Assembly: GCA_902619105.1 (NCBI GenBank)
Contig: CACNCV010000004.1
Location: forward strand, 1-64,000
Direction of reading: 5' to 3'
Length of the DNA: 64,000 nucleotides
From: an uncultured Pelagibacteraceae bacterium
Lineage (GTDB): Bacteria; Pseudomonadota; Alphaproteobacteria; Pelagibacterales; AG-422-B15
Shown here: piece by piece, positions 16,626-24,327 of the stretch
How the letters are laid out: the number at the start of each line of letters is the position of its first letter
Position numbering within the stretch: position 1 is the stretch's first letter
Program-made: the position numbers and the translations under genes
Notes under the pieces: generated by a model
What the model saw: the letters and a program-made list of their open reading frames with translations, nothing else
Told to the model about the DNA's origin: nothing
Database searches by the model: none

Positions 16626-17180
16626 ATGACAATCATGTCGGATAACTGGATAAAGAAAAAAGCCTTGGAAGAAGGAATGATTGAACCGTTCGTTGATGGA
16701 CAAAAAAAAGAAGGCACAATTTCTTTTGGTCTTTCATCATATGGATACGATGCAAGAGTTTCAGAAGAATTTAAAATTTTTACCAATGTAGATTCTGCTT
16801 TAGTCGATCCAAAAAACTTTGATGATAAGGGGTTTGTAGATCGGCCAGGTAAAGAATGCATAATTCCACCTAACTCATTTGCATTAGCAAGAACCGTTGA
16901 GTATTTTAGAATTCCTCGCGATGTTCTTGTAGTTTGTTTAGGAAAATCAACTTATGCAAGATGTGGCATTATCGTAAATGTTACTCCTCTTGAACCAGAG
17001 TGGGAGGGTCACGTAACTTTAGAATTTTCTAACACAACTCCATTACCTGCAAAAATTTATGCTAATGAGGGAGCGTGCCAGTTTTTATTCTATAAGGGAG
17101 AAGCGCCACCAGAAGTTTCATATAAAGATCGTAAAGGTAAATATATGATGCAAACAGGGGTTACTTTACCTAAGCTTTAA
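16626..17180 (+). CDS. dcd: dCTP deaminase
   Basis: A 184-aa trimeric enzyme converting dCTP to dUTP and ammonia in the dTTP pathway. Family landmarks are [41 protein letters not shown] (with the catalytic Glu) and [16 protein letters not shown]. The length is normal for Dcd. An ATG at 16635 ([19 protein letters not shown]) is an equally possible start and fits relatives well. It is followed after 7 bp by murA. Confidence 0.95.
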   Translation: MTIMSDNWIKKKALEEGMIEPFVDGQKKEGTISFGLSSYGYDARVSEEFKIFTNVDSALVDPKNFDDKGFVDRPGKECIIPPNSFALARTVEYFRIPRDVLVVCLGKSTYARCGIIVNVTPLEPEWEGHVTLEFSNTTPLPAKIYANEGACQFLFYKGEAPPEVSYKDRKGKYMMQTGVTLPKL

Positions 17181-17187
17181 ATCGTTC

Positions 17188-18450
17188 ATGCAAAAGATAT
17201 TGATAAATGGAGGAAACCTTCTCCAGGGTTCTGTTCCTGTCAGTGGATCAAAAAATGCATCTCTCCCAATAATGGCCGCAAGTATTCTTACTAATGAAAA
17301 TTTAGAACTCGAAAACGTACCTGATTTAGTTGATGTAAATACAATGTCAGCAGTTTTATCATCGCTTGGTGTCAATGTTACAAAAAAAGATGTTAATACA
17401 AATCGTCTTACACTTCGTTATTCAGACTCTGAAAGTACAATAGCGGAGTACGATTTAGTTAGAAAGATGAGGGCTAGTATATTAGTTCTTGGGCCATTAC
17501 TTGCGCGTAAAAGGCACGCTAGCGTATCTCTTCCAGGGGGGTGCGCAATAGGTGCTCGACCAGTAGATTTGCACATAGATGCATTAACAAAACTTGGCGC
17601 AGCGTTTGAATTAGATGGTGGATATATTAAATGTAGCGCTCCTAATGGCTTAAAAGGAAATAAAATTAATTTTTCAAAAGTATCAGTAGGAGCTACTGAA
17701 AACATAATTATGGCTGCATCGCTTGCTCAAGGAGAAAGTGAAATTAGAAATATCGCAGTTGAGCCTGAGGTTATAGATCTTATTGATTGTCTTAATAAGA
17801 TGGGCGCTAAAATCGAATTAGGAGAAAACAGAAATGTTCACATTCAAGGCGTTGACCAGCTCCAAGGTGCTGTCCACTCAATTATCCCTGATCGCATAGA
17901 AGCAATCACATATATAATTGGAGGAACTATAATTGGTAACGATCTCAAGATTACAAATCTGAACCTTGAGCATATCAGCAATGTATTGGAATTATTGAAT
18001 GAGCTATCTATTAATTACTCAATGGGTGAGAATAGCATTATTGTTAATCAATCCGAGATCTCTGATGGTATTGATATTAGCACAATGGAATATCCAGGGT
18101 TTCCAACTGATGTACAAGCACAAATGATGGTTTTATTATCTCTTGGAAAATCTAAATCACAAATAACTGAAAACATTTTTGAAAACAGATTCATGCATGT
18201 TCCAGAACTAAACCGTATGGGCGCTAATATTGAAACCAAAGGGAAAACAGCAGTTATTAATCCATGCAAAGGGTTTATTTCAGCTCAAGTCATGGCAACT
18301 GATTTACGGGCCTCGGTAAGTTTAATTTTAGCTGGATTGGTTGCTAAAGGTGAAACAACATTGAACCGAATTTATCATCTTGATCGAGGTTATGAGAAAA
18401 TAGAGAAAAAATTGCAAGCTTGTGGTGCAGATATTCGGAGAATAAATTAG
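17188..18450 (+). CDS. murA: UDP-N-acetylglucosamine 1-carboxyvinyltransferase MurA
   Basis: A 420-aa EPT-fold enzyme that transfers enolpyruvate from PEP to UDP-GlcNAc, the first committed step of peptidoglycan synthesis. The substrate-binding Lys is in SGSKNASLPIMAASIL (residues 20-34). The catalytic, fosfomycin-target Cys is C119 in LPGGCAIGARPVDLH. FPTDVQAQMMVL and the C-terminal DLRASVSLILAG are further MurA blocks. It is followed by DUF2948 and hisD, a known alphaproteobacterial order. Confidence 0.97.
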   Translation: MQKILINGGNLLQGSVPVSGSKNASLPIMAASILTNENLELENVPDLVDVNTMSAVLSSLGVNVTKKDVNTNRLTLRYSDSESTIAEYDLVRKMRASILVLGPLLARKRHASVSLPGGCAIGARPVDLHIDALTKLGAAFELDGGYIKCSAPNGLKGNKINFSKVSVGATENIIMAASLAQGESEIRNIAVEPEVIDLIDCLNKMGAKIELGENRNVHIQGVDQLQGAVHSIIPDRIEAITYIIGGTIIGNDLKITNLNLEHISNVLELLNELSINYSMGENSIIVNQSEISDGIDISTMEYPGFPTDVQAQMMVLLSLGKSKSQITENIFENRFMHVPELNRMGANIETKGKTAVINPCKGFISAQVMATDLRASVSLILAGLVAKGETTLNRIYHLDRGYEKIEKKLQACGADIRRIN

Positions 18451-18455
18451 GATAA

Positions 18456-18878
18456 ATGAATCTTAATGCAATTGATACTGACGAGCTAAAAATTATCTCA
18501 ACCATACTTCAAGACGGACTTATTGAAGTAAACGATATCAAATATTTGCCATCAATTAGGTCATTTTTTCTTATGATTACTAGATTTATGTGGGAGGAAA
18601 AAATAGTAAATAAAGTAGATCAAAGAATAAAAGCAGTACTAAGCTTTGAAGATGTTTTATCGGTTTACTCAAAAAATATAGATCAATTGAACAAAAATAA
18701 GACACTAGAACTCGTAACTTTTAATTATTATCCTAACAATTCTAAAAATATAGAAATTGAATTGCTTTTCAAAAATGATGCAATTATAAAGCTCGAAACT
18801 GAAATAATAAGATGCAAGTTAGAAGATCAGGGTGAACCCTGGAATATTGAAAAAATAGAGAATGACAAAAATAATTAA
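18456..18878 (+). CDS. DUF2948 protein
   Basis: A 140-aa protein identified as DUF2948 by its pattern (LQDGLIEVNDIKYLP near the start, FEDVLSVYSKNID in the middle, EIIRCKLEDQGEPW at the end) and by its fixed place between murA and hisD in alphaproteobacteria. No signal peptide or membrane helix. Function unknown. It starts 5 bp after murA and overlaps hisD by 17 bp. Confidence 0.85.
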   Translation: MNLNAIDTDELKIISTILQDGLIEVNDIKYLPSIRSFFLMITRFMWEEKIVNKVDQRIKAVLSFEDVLSVYSKNIDQLNKNKTLELVTFNYYPNNSKNIEIELLFKNDAIIKLETEIIRCKLEDQGEPWNIEKIENDKNN

Positions 18879-20157
18879 TTCTGTAGATCAAAATTTTGAG
18901 AATGATTTTAATAATCTTCTCACAATGAACAGATCAAGTGACTCGGACGTTACTCAGACTGTGGCAGCGATCATTGAAGATATTAGAAAAAACGGAGATG
19001 AAGCGCTTTTGAAATATACTCATCAATTTGATAAAAATAGCCTTGATATTAACAACATATTGCTTGAAGAAGATGAAATTGAAAGGCAATCACGTGACGT
19101 GCCGAGTGATCTTTGTGATGCGCTTAAAGTATCAATGGATCGTGTTCGCACTTATCATGAAAAGCAATTACCGAATGATTTAGTTTATGAAGACAATCTT
19201 AACTCAAAGTTAGGATATGTTTGGCGTCCAGTTGAGTCAGTGGGTGTTTATGTCCCAGGTGGTACTGCAAGTTATCCAAGTACAGTAATTATGAACACAA
19301 TACCAGCGGTTGTAGCCGGTGTTGAAGATATCACCATGGTTACACCAATGACTAATACCGCTATAAGTTCTTCAGTGTTATATGCCGCAAAAATTTGTGG
19401 AATAAAAAAAATATACTGTATAGGAGGTGCCCAGGCTGTTGCTGCTCTGGCATATGGAACCAAGACCATAAAACCTGTTAATAAAATTGTTGGACCAGGC
19501 AATATTTATGTTGCTGAAGCAAAAAGACAAGTTTCAGGTTTCATAGGCATCGATATGTTTGCCGGCCCATCAGAGGTAGTCATTATTGCTGATGAAAAAA
19601 ATGATCCAAAAATTGTTGCAGCCGACCTCATTGCTCAAGCTGAACATGACCAAAGCGCACAAAGTATACTTTTAACAACCGATCAGAAATTAGGAGATGC
19701 TGTAAATAAAGAAGTCGAGAACCAGATAGATTCCCTTCCTCGAAAGGATATAGCGGCTTCAAGCTGGGAAAATAATGGAAAGATAATTATCACTCAAAAT
19801 CTTGAAGAAGCTGTTTTATTATCTAATAAATTAGCACCAGAACACTTGGAATTATTAGTTGATAATCCGGAAGATATTCTTAAAAGAATAAAAAATGCTG
19901 GAGCAGTTTTTATGGGCCGTAACACACCTGAGGCACTTGGAGACTATTTAGCAGGTCCAAGCCATGTACTTCCCACTTCTAGAAGCGCTAAATTTTCTTC
20001 TGGACTATCTGTTTTTGATTTTCTCAAAAAAATATCACTTGTTGAATTTTCAAAAGAAGGTATTGAACAAGTTGGAGATAGTGCTATTAAAATCGCAGAT
20101 AATGAAGGTCTTGACGGGCATTCAAGATCAATAGAATATAGGCTTACAAAAAAATAA
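18862..20157 (+). CDS. hisD: Histidinol dehydrogenase
   Basis: A 431-aa zinc enzyme that oxidises L-histidinol to L-histidine in two NAD-dependent steps, the end of histidine synthesis. Landmarks: GVYVPGGTASYPSTVIMN, KIVGPGNIYVAEAKRQV, FAGPSEVVIIAD, AEHDQSAQSILL and the C-terminal GLDGHSRSIEYR. It begins inside the DUF2948 gene, with infA 3 bp downstream. It is physically separate from the hisS-hisZ-hisG group but within 3 kb of it. Confidence 0.96.
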   Translation: MTKIINSVDQNFENDFNNLLTMNRSSDSDVTQTVAAIIEDIRKNGDEALLKYTHQFDKNSLDINNILLEEDEIERQSRDVPSDLCDALKVSMDRVRTYHEKQLPNDLVYEDNLNSKLGYVWRPVESVGVYVPGGTASYPSTVIMNTIPAVVAGVEDITMVTPMTNTAISSSVLYAAKICGIKKIYCIGGAQAVAALAYGTKTIKPVNKIVGPGNIYVAEAKRQVSGFIGIDMFAGPSEVVIIADEKNDPKIVAADLIAQAEHDQSAQSILLTTDQKLGDAVNKEVENQIDSLPRKDIAASSWENNGKIIITQNLEEAVLLSNKLAPEHLELLVDNPEDILKRIKNAGAVFMGRNTPEALGDYLAGPSHVLPTSRSAKFSSGLSVFDFLKKISLVEFSKEGIEQVGDSAIKIADNEGLDGHSRSIEYRLTKK

Positions 20158-20160
20158 TTT

Positions 20161-20379
20161 ATGTCAAAAGAAGAAATACTAGAGTTCAAGGGTAAGGTTA
20201 CAGATTTACTTCCCAACGCAATGTTTAAGGTAGAGTTAGAAAATGGCCATGAAGTATTAGCACATACAGCAGGAAGAATGAGAAAAAATAGAATCAGAGT
20301 ACTTGCCGGGGATGAGGTTCTTGTTCAGGTTACACCTTACGATCTAACCAAAGGCAGAATAATATTTCGATATAAGTAG
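20161..20379 (+). CDS. infA: Translation initiation factor IF-1
   Basis: A 72-aa single S1/OB-fold protein that binds the ribosomal A site during initiation. Sequence blocks [38 protein letters not shown] and [12 protein letters not shown] are those of bacterial IF-1 at its standard length. It starts 3 bp after hisD and is followed by maf, as in other alphaproteobacteria. Confidence 0.97.
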   Translation: MSKEEILEFKGKVTDLLPNAMFKVELENGHEVLAHTAGRMRKNRIRVLAGDEVLVQVTPYDLTKGRIIFRYK

Positions 20380-20391
20380 TTTGAGATTATT

Positions 20392-20958
20392 TTGAAGCTA
20401 ATTCTAGGCAGCGCATCTCCACGAAGACTTGAGTTATTGGCAAAACTTAACATTAATCCAAGTGAGATAGTTTCCCCAAATATAGATGAGTCCATTAAAA
20501 GTAATGAGCTACCTCTTCAATATTGTAAACGTATAGCACATGAGAAACTAAAACATTTTCAAAATAAGTATAAAGACTCAGTAATTTTAACTGCTGATAC
20601 GATTGCCTATACTGGTAGAAAACTCATAGATAAAACAGATGACGAAAATATTGCTTATAAAAACTTACTTCGACTATCGGGAAAAAGACATAGAGTCAGC
20701 ACTTCCATTTGTATAAGAAATCTAGAAAATAGAATATTTAAAAAAACCGTTACGACAGTTGTTAGTTTTAAAGTATTAAGCGGTCAAGATATAGAAGATT
20801 ATATGAAAACTAATGACTGGCAAGGTGTTGCAGGGTCATATAAAATTCAAGGGATGGCAGAGTCTTTTATCAAATCCCTAAATGGATCTTACTCAAATGT
20901 AGTCGGTTTACCCTTATTTGAAGTCAAAAATCTCCTTATTTCAGCTGGATATAAATGA
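20392..20958 (+). CDS. maf: Maf family nucleotide pyrophosphatase
   Basis: A 188-aa Maf protein, a house-cleaning hydrolase of non-canonical or pyrimidine nucleoside triphosphates. The P-loop-like N-terminus LILGSASPRRLELLAKL, the metal-binding ILTADTIAYTGRKL and the middle block RLSGKRHRVSTS are characteristic. The start is TTG at 20392 because no ATG precedes the conserved N-terminus. Its last codon overlaps the next gene by 4 bp. Confidence 0.93.
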   Translation: MKLILGSASPRRLELLAKLNINPSEIVSPNIDESIKSNELPLQYCKRIAHEKLKHFQNKYKDSVILTADTIAYTGRKLIDKTDDENIAYKNLLRLSGKRHRVSTSICIRNLENRIFKKTVTTVVSFKVLSGQDIEDYMKTNDWQGVAGSYKIQGMAESFIKSLNGSYSNVVGLPLFEVKNLLISAGYK

Positions 20959-21311
20959 TTGAATTAATTTTTATTTATAATGCAAAAAGTGGTATCGGAA
21001 ATGCCTTTATAGATTGGGCGCATAAAATAATATCGCCAAAAACTTATGACTGCAACTTATGCTCAATTACATACAATAATTTAGGTAAAGAAATAAAGTG
21101 GAAAGAATTTCTTAATAATATAAATGCACATAGCCGATTTTACTATATTGATCATCTAAAAGAACTTGATTTTGTTGATGAGAAAACAGAGCTACCATGT
21201 GTTTTTATTAATGAGAAGGATGAATTTAAATTAATAATTAATTCCCATGAGATGAATTCATTTGATAATGTTGACCAATTAATCAGTAGATTAAAGGTTT
21301 TTCTGGATTAA
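20955..21311 (+). CDS. Hypothetical protein, 118 aa
   Basis: A soluble 118-aa protein coupled to maf by a 4-bp ATGA overlap. It begins with a hydrophobic strand (MIELIFIYNAKSG) and contains DCNLCSITYNN, a Cys-x2-Cys that could bind a metal or form a redox pair, then FYYIDHLKEL and PCVFIN. I have an impression of similar uncharacterised proteins elsewhere with the pattern of a strand, Cys-x2-Cys and a Thr/Tyr-rich stretch, some loosely labelled GTPase, but no P-loop is visible here. Function unknown. Confidence 0.75.
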   Translation: MIELIFIYNAKSGIGNAFIDWAHKIISPKTYDCNLCSITYNNLGKEIKWKEFLNNINAHSRFYYIDHLKELDFVDEKTELPCVFINEKDEFKLIINSHEMNSFDNVDQLISRLKVFLD

Positions 21312-21331
21312 CTGTATTCAGAATATTTTCT

Positions 21332-21360
21332 TTGCACGAATTAATGTTATAGAATAAAAG
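21332..21360 (+). promoter_or_regulatory. Candidate promoter for the tRNA pair
   Basis: TTGCAC (21332-21337), a 17-bp spacer and TAAAAG (21355-21360) place a transcription start about 14 bp before tRNA-Phe. The -10 is poor (4 of 6), so this is tentative. Confidence 0.35.
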
Positions 21361-21380
21361 ACTAGGATCACTAATTAAAT

Positions 21381-21456
21381 GGCTCGATAGCTCAGTTGGT
21401 AGAGCAAAGGACTGAAAATCCTTGTGTCGGTGGTTCAATTCCACCTCGAGCCACCA
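21381..21456 (+). tRNA. tRNA-Phe (GAA)
   Basis: A 76-nt cloverleaf: acceptor stem GGCTCGA/TCGAGCC, D-arm with AGTTGGTAGA, anticodon loop CTGAAAA with GAA, T-arm GGTGG-TTCAATT-CCACC, discriminator A, and an encoded CCA end. Five bases separate it from tRNA-His, so the two are probably one transcript. Confidence 0.97.
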
Positions 21457-21461
21457 CTTAT

Positions 21462-21538
21462 GCAGCTGTAGCTCAGTTGGTTAGAGCGCCTGGTTGTGGT
21501 TCAGGAGGTCGGTAGTTCGAATCTACCCAGCTGTACCA
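21462..21538 (+). tRNA. tRNA-His (GTG), alphaproteobacterial type without G(-1)
   Basis: A 77-nt cloverleaf with anticodon GTG and T-arm GGTAG-TTCGAAT-CTACC; CCA is encoded. Acceptor strands GCAGCTG and CAGCTGT pair with a G1-U72 wobble. The base before G1 is T, and the discriminator is A73. Most bacteria encode G(-1) opposite C73. Loss of that pair with U72/A73 is known from a group of Alphaproteobacteria whose HisRS co-evolved. The 3' 16 bases overlap the reverse-strand MFS gene. Confidence 0.96.
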
Positions 21539-22713
21539 GTAATTACTTTTTTTACAGGTAGAGTTAATACAATCAGAAACATAATTATCATCACAAACCC
21601 AAAAGCTAAGTAGAGTACACCAAATTCACCCGTTAAATTATAGCTTCTCGAAATCATGATCAGTGCAATAGGACCAACTGTAAAAGATACAATAAATTTA
21701 ATACCGTAGACTAGGCTTTGATATTTTTCAGGTGAAAATTTTGCAAGTAATAAATTTTCTGCAGGCAGTATACTTGAATTAAAAGCAACGATTGCAAGAC
21801 TTATTGCAATTAACCAGTAATTTGAAAGACTAACAATTAAGAGCAAGAGGAGTCCTTGGCCAACTATTCCAATTGAATAAATCAGCTTTTCAGAATATTT
21901 ATCTGTTAAAATACCTCCAACATAATTCATTAAACCACTTACAATATATATCGCGGCAACTATGTAGCCGATATCTGAAGTAGATAAATCAAGACTATCA
22001 GTAAGTCTGATATCAATTGCCTTTGGAAGACTTGTCTGAAGAATTTGATAAACAAAGCTTAAACATGTAATACTTAACAGCATAATAATTGCAATTTTTA
22101 GCATCTGATTTTTTTCAGGATTATCTTTAAACTGCTCTGAAGATATATTCTTTAATGATATTTTTCCTGATTTAAGATGATAGGTTAGACTTAGTCCAAC
22201 TACTAATGAGATCAATCCGGGCAGCATAAAGGCAGCTTGCCAATTAAATTGTTCAATTAATACACCCGCAAAAAAGGCACCTAATCCAATGCCTACTCCC
22301 CCAAAAATATTATTAAAGCCAAGCGCTTTACCAGTTTCCTTTGAAGTGTTAACAACCCATGAAATTCCAGCGGGGTGATAGATAGCGCAAAACAATCCAA
22401 GCAATGATAAACTGATAAATAAAGAAACTTTATTTCCGCTCAAGCCACATAATAATGAACTAATTCCCAAGCCAATGAACATAATTGCAATCATTCCAGA
22501 ACGACTCCATCTGTCACTGATCCATCCAGCAGGAAGGGCTCCCAAACCCACAAGTAAAGATCCTAAAAACCAAAGATTTAGTAATTCATCGTAGCTAAGC
22601 TTCCAGTCGTCTTCAATTGCTAGAACTATAACAAAATAGAATGCAGCAAACATATGCATTAGTAAGTGACCTAAGGCGGCATACGTGACTGTTAATTTGC
22701 TATCATTTTCCAT
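21523..22713 (-). CDS. MFS transporter
   Basis: A 396-aa major facilitator with 12 hydrophobic segments and the MFS loop-2/3 motif GWISDRWSRSG. The central cytoplasmic loop (about residues 185-205) is short. It resembles small-molecule exporters, but the substrate is not readable. The coding end runs 16 bp into the 3' end of tRNA-His on the opposite strand: codons for T-A-G and the TAG stop come from tRNA sequence. It diverges from the histidine leader and hisS. Confidence 0.87.
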   Translation of the reverse strand: MENDSKLTVTYAALGHLLMHMFAAFYFVIVLAIEDDWKLSYDELLNLWFLGSLLVGLGALPAGWISDRWSRSGMIAIMFIGLGISSLLCGLSGNKVSLFISLSLLGLFCAIYHPAGISWVVNTSKETGKALGFNNIFGGVGIGLGAFFAGVLIEQFNWQAAFMLPGLISLVVGLSLTYHLKSGKISLKNISSEQFKDNPEKNQMLKIAIIMLLSITCLSFVYQILQTSLPKAIDIRLTDSLDLSTSDIGYIVAAIYIVSGLMNYVGGILTDKYSEKLIYSIGIVGQGLLLLLIVSLSNYWLIAISLAIVAFNSSILPAENLLLAKFSPEKYQSLVYGIKFIVSFTVGPIALIMISRSYNLTGEFGVLYLAFGFVMIIMFLIVLTLPVKKVITGTAG

Positions 22714-22797
22714 AACTACTTTCGATAAAAATAGTGCAATTATTATAAACTTTAAGAAAAATTTAAAATTATTTGACTTTTATTAATAAATAAGGCA

Positions 22798-22884
22798 TTT
22801 CAGCTCCATGTTTAAATTTAAACATCATCACTATCATATCTAAGTTCGCTGAAAAAAACAATCAGCGGGCAATAACCCCTTTTT
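22798..22884 (+). promoter_or_regulatory. Candidate histidine transcription attenuator of hisS-hisZ-hisG
   Basis: Four RNA segments can form mutually exclusive pairs. Segment 1 UUUCAGC (22798-22804) pairs over 7 bp with segment 2 GCUGAAA (22848-22854). CGCUGA (22847-22852, segment 2) pairs over 6 bp with segment 3 UCAGCG (22862-22867), extendable by two U-G pairs. Segment 3 GGG (22867-22869) can pair with segment 4 CCC (22876-22879), followed at once by UUUUU, a weak terminator. A ribosome stalled on the leader His codons would leave segment 2 free to hold segment 3, giving read-through. One finishing at the leader stop would cover segment 2 and permit termination. The 3:4 stem is short, so it may act with U-run pausing. 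Confidence 0.65.
22808..22843 (+). CDS. hisL: Histidine leader peptide MFKFKHHHYHI
   Basis: ATG TTT AAA TTT AAA CAT CAT CAC TAT CAT ATC TAA: an 11-residue frame with four His in five codons, 89 bp before hisS. It resembles the enteric his leader peptide, which also has Phe-Lys ahead of the His run. No in-frame alternative start lies between it and the upstream stop at 22787. The ribosome binding site is weak (AAGG about 12 bases upstream). Its function would be to report charged tRNA-His through stalling. The first 18 bp also form a perfect palindrome, which is explained by the codon choice. Confidence 0.7.
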   Translation: MFKFKHHHYHI

Positions 22885-22932
22885 ATATTAAATAAACACA
22901 CTTTGTAGTATCTTACTTACAGTGGGAGTAAA

Positions 22933-24321
22933 ATGAGTAAAATTAAAAATAATCCAAAGGCAATTTTGCCGAAGGGTTTTAAAGACAGTGACATTGAAAT
23001 TTTAAATCTTAGAAAAAAAGTTTCTAAGATAATAGAGAAGGAATGTCTAAAGTATGGATTTATTGAATTAGATACATCCACAATTGAATATACTGAGAGC
23101 ATTGGTAAGTTTCTTCCTGATGTAGACAGGCCTAGTGGAGGTGTATTTTCATTTCAAGACGATGATGAGAAATGGCTATCACTGAGATATGACTTAACGG
23201 CCCCCTTAGCAAGATACGTAGCTCAAAATTATCAAGACCTCGTTAAGCCATTTAAACGTTATCAATCAGGACTAGTTTGGAGAAATGAAAAACCAGGACC
23301 AGGTAGATACAGAGAATTTTTTCAGTTTGATGCTGACGTAGTGGGAGTTGATTCAACACTAATTGATGCAGAGCTGTGTGTAATGGTATGTGATATTTTA
23401 ATTGAGCTTGGCCTAAATACGTCACAATTTGAAATAAAATTTTCAAATCGGGAAATTTGGACAGAACTTTTTTTGAACTTAGATGTTAAAGAGGACGATT
23501 TACCAAAAATTCTTAGAGCAGTAGATAAAAAAGATCGATTAGGTATAGAGGGCGTTAATGAGTTGCTTCAAAAAGGAAGAAAAGATGTATCTGGTGACTT
23601 CATGGAGGGCGTGGGCTTAAGCGAGACAGATGCTGATAAAATTATTTCTTTTATAACCAATTCAAACCAATCAAACGCCCAGATGGAAGAATTCAACTCC
23701 TATATAAAAAATTTCCCAGATTATCCAATTCGTTTTGACTCATCAGTTGTTCGCGGTCTCGACTATTACACTGGAATGATTTTTGAAGCAGAGCTTCTTG
23801 TTGATATTAAAAATGAGAAAGGCGAAAAAATTGTATTTGGATCAGTTGCTGGCGGTGGAAGATATGACAGACTTATTTCAAGATTTGGGAAAGAGGATGT
23901 TCCAGCTACTGGTATATCTATAGGTGTTGATAGATTAATTGTAGCGTTAAATCAATTAGACCTTTTAGATAATAAGAAAAATCCATTAGTGGTAATTGCA
24001 AATTTAGACAATCAAAATATGCCGGATTATATTTCAATGGCTAAAGAAATTAGAAATGAAGGTATTGCATGTGAAATATCATTTGGATCTAAAAATCTTG
24101 GAAAGCAATTAAAGTATTGCGATCGCAAAGGTGCGGATATTGTGATCATTGCTGGTGATGAAGAGTTAAAAAAGGGTGAAATATCAATTAAGGATTTAAA
24201 TAAAGGTAAAGAGGTTTCAAAAGATATTGTCGATAGAGACAAATGGAAAGAGGCAAAAGCTGGACAACAAACAATTAATCGCTCTGACCTGATGACAGCA
24301 TTAAATGAAATTTTGAATTAA
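22933..24321 (+). CDS. hisS: Histidyl-tRNA synthetase, alphaproteobacterial type
   Basis: A 462-aa class II synthetase charging tRNA-His. Motif 2 reads WRNEKPGPGRYREFFQFDAD, the GPGR form seen in alphaproteobacterial HisRS and different from the enteric RHERPQKGR form. RYDLTAPLARYVA, RGLDYYTGMIFE and the motif 3 region ATGISIGVDRL follow, then the anticodon-binding domain (about 360-462). Its divergent type fits the local tRNA-His lacking G(-1) and carrying U72/A73. GGGAG lies 5 bp before the start. hisZ follows after 6 bp. The leader at 22798-22884 probably controls the set. Confidence 0.96.
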   Translation: MSKIKNNPKAILPKGFKDSDIEILNLRKKVSKIIEKECLKYGFIELDTSTIEYTESIGKFLPDVDRPSGGVFSFQDDDEKWLSLRYDLTAPLARYVAQNYQDLVKPFKRYQSGLVWRNEKPGPGRYREFFQFDADVVGVDSTLIDAELCVMVCDILIELGLNTSQFEIKFSNREIWTELFLNLDVKEDDLPKILRAVDKKDRLGIEGVNELLQKGRKDVSGDFMEGVGLSETDADKIISFITNSNQSNAQMEEFNSYIKNFPDYPIRFDSSVVRGLDYYTGMIFEAELLVDIKNEKGEKIVFGSVAGGGRYDRLISRFGKEDVPATGISIGVDRLIVALNQLDLLDNKKNPLVVIANLDNQNMPDYISMAKEIRNEGIACEISFGSKNLGKQLKYCDRKGADIVIIAGDEELKKGEISIKDLNKGKEVSKDIVDRDKWKEAKAGQQTINRSDLMTALNEILN

Positions 24322-24327
24322 AATAAA

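Noticed and set aside
22808-22825. Perfect 18-bp palindrome as an operator for the MFS gene or hisS
   Set aside because: It coincides with the first six codons of the His leader (ATG TTT AAA TTT AAA CAT), a simpler explanation; no second copy is seen.
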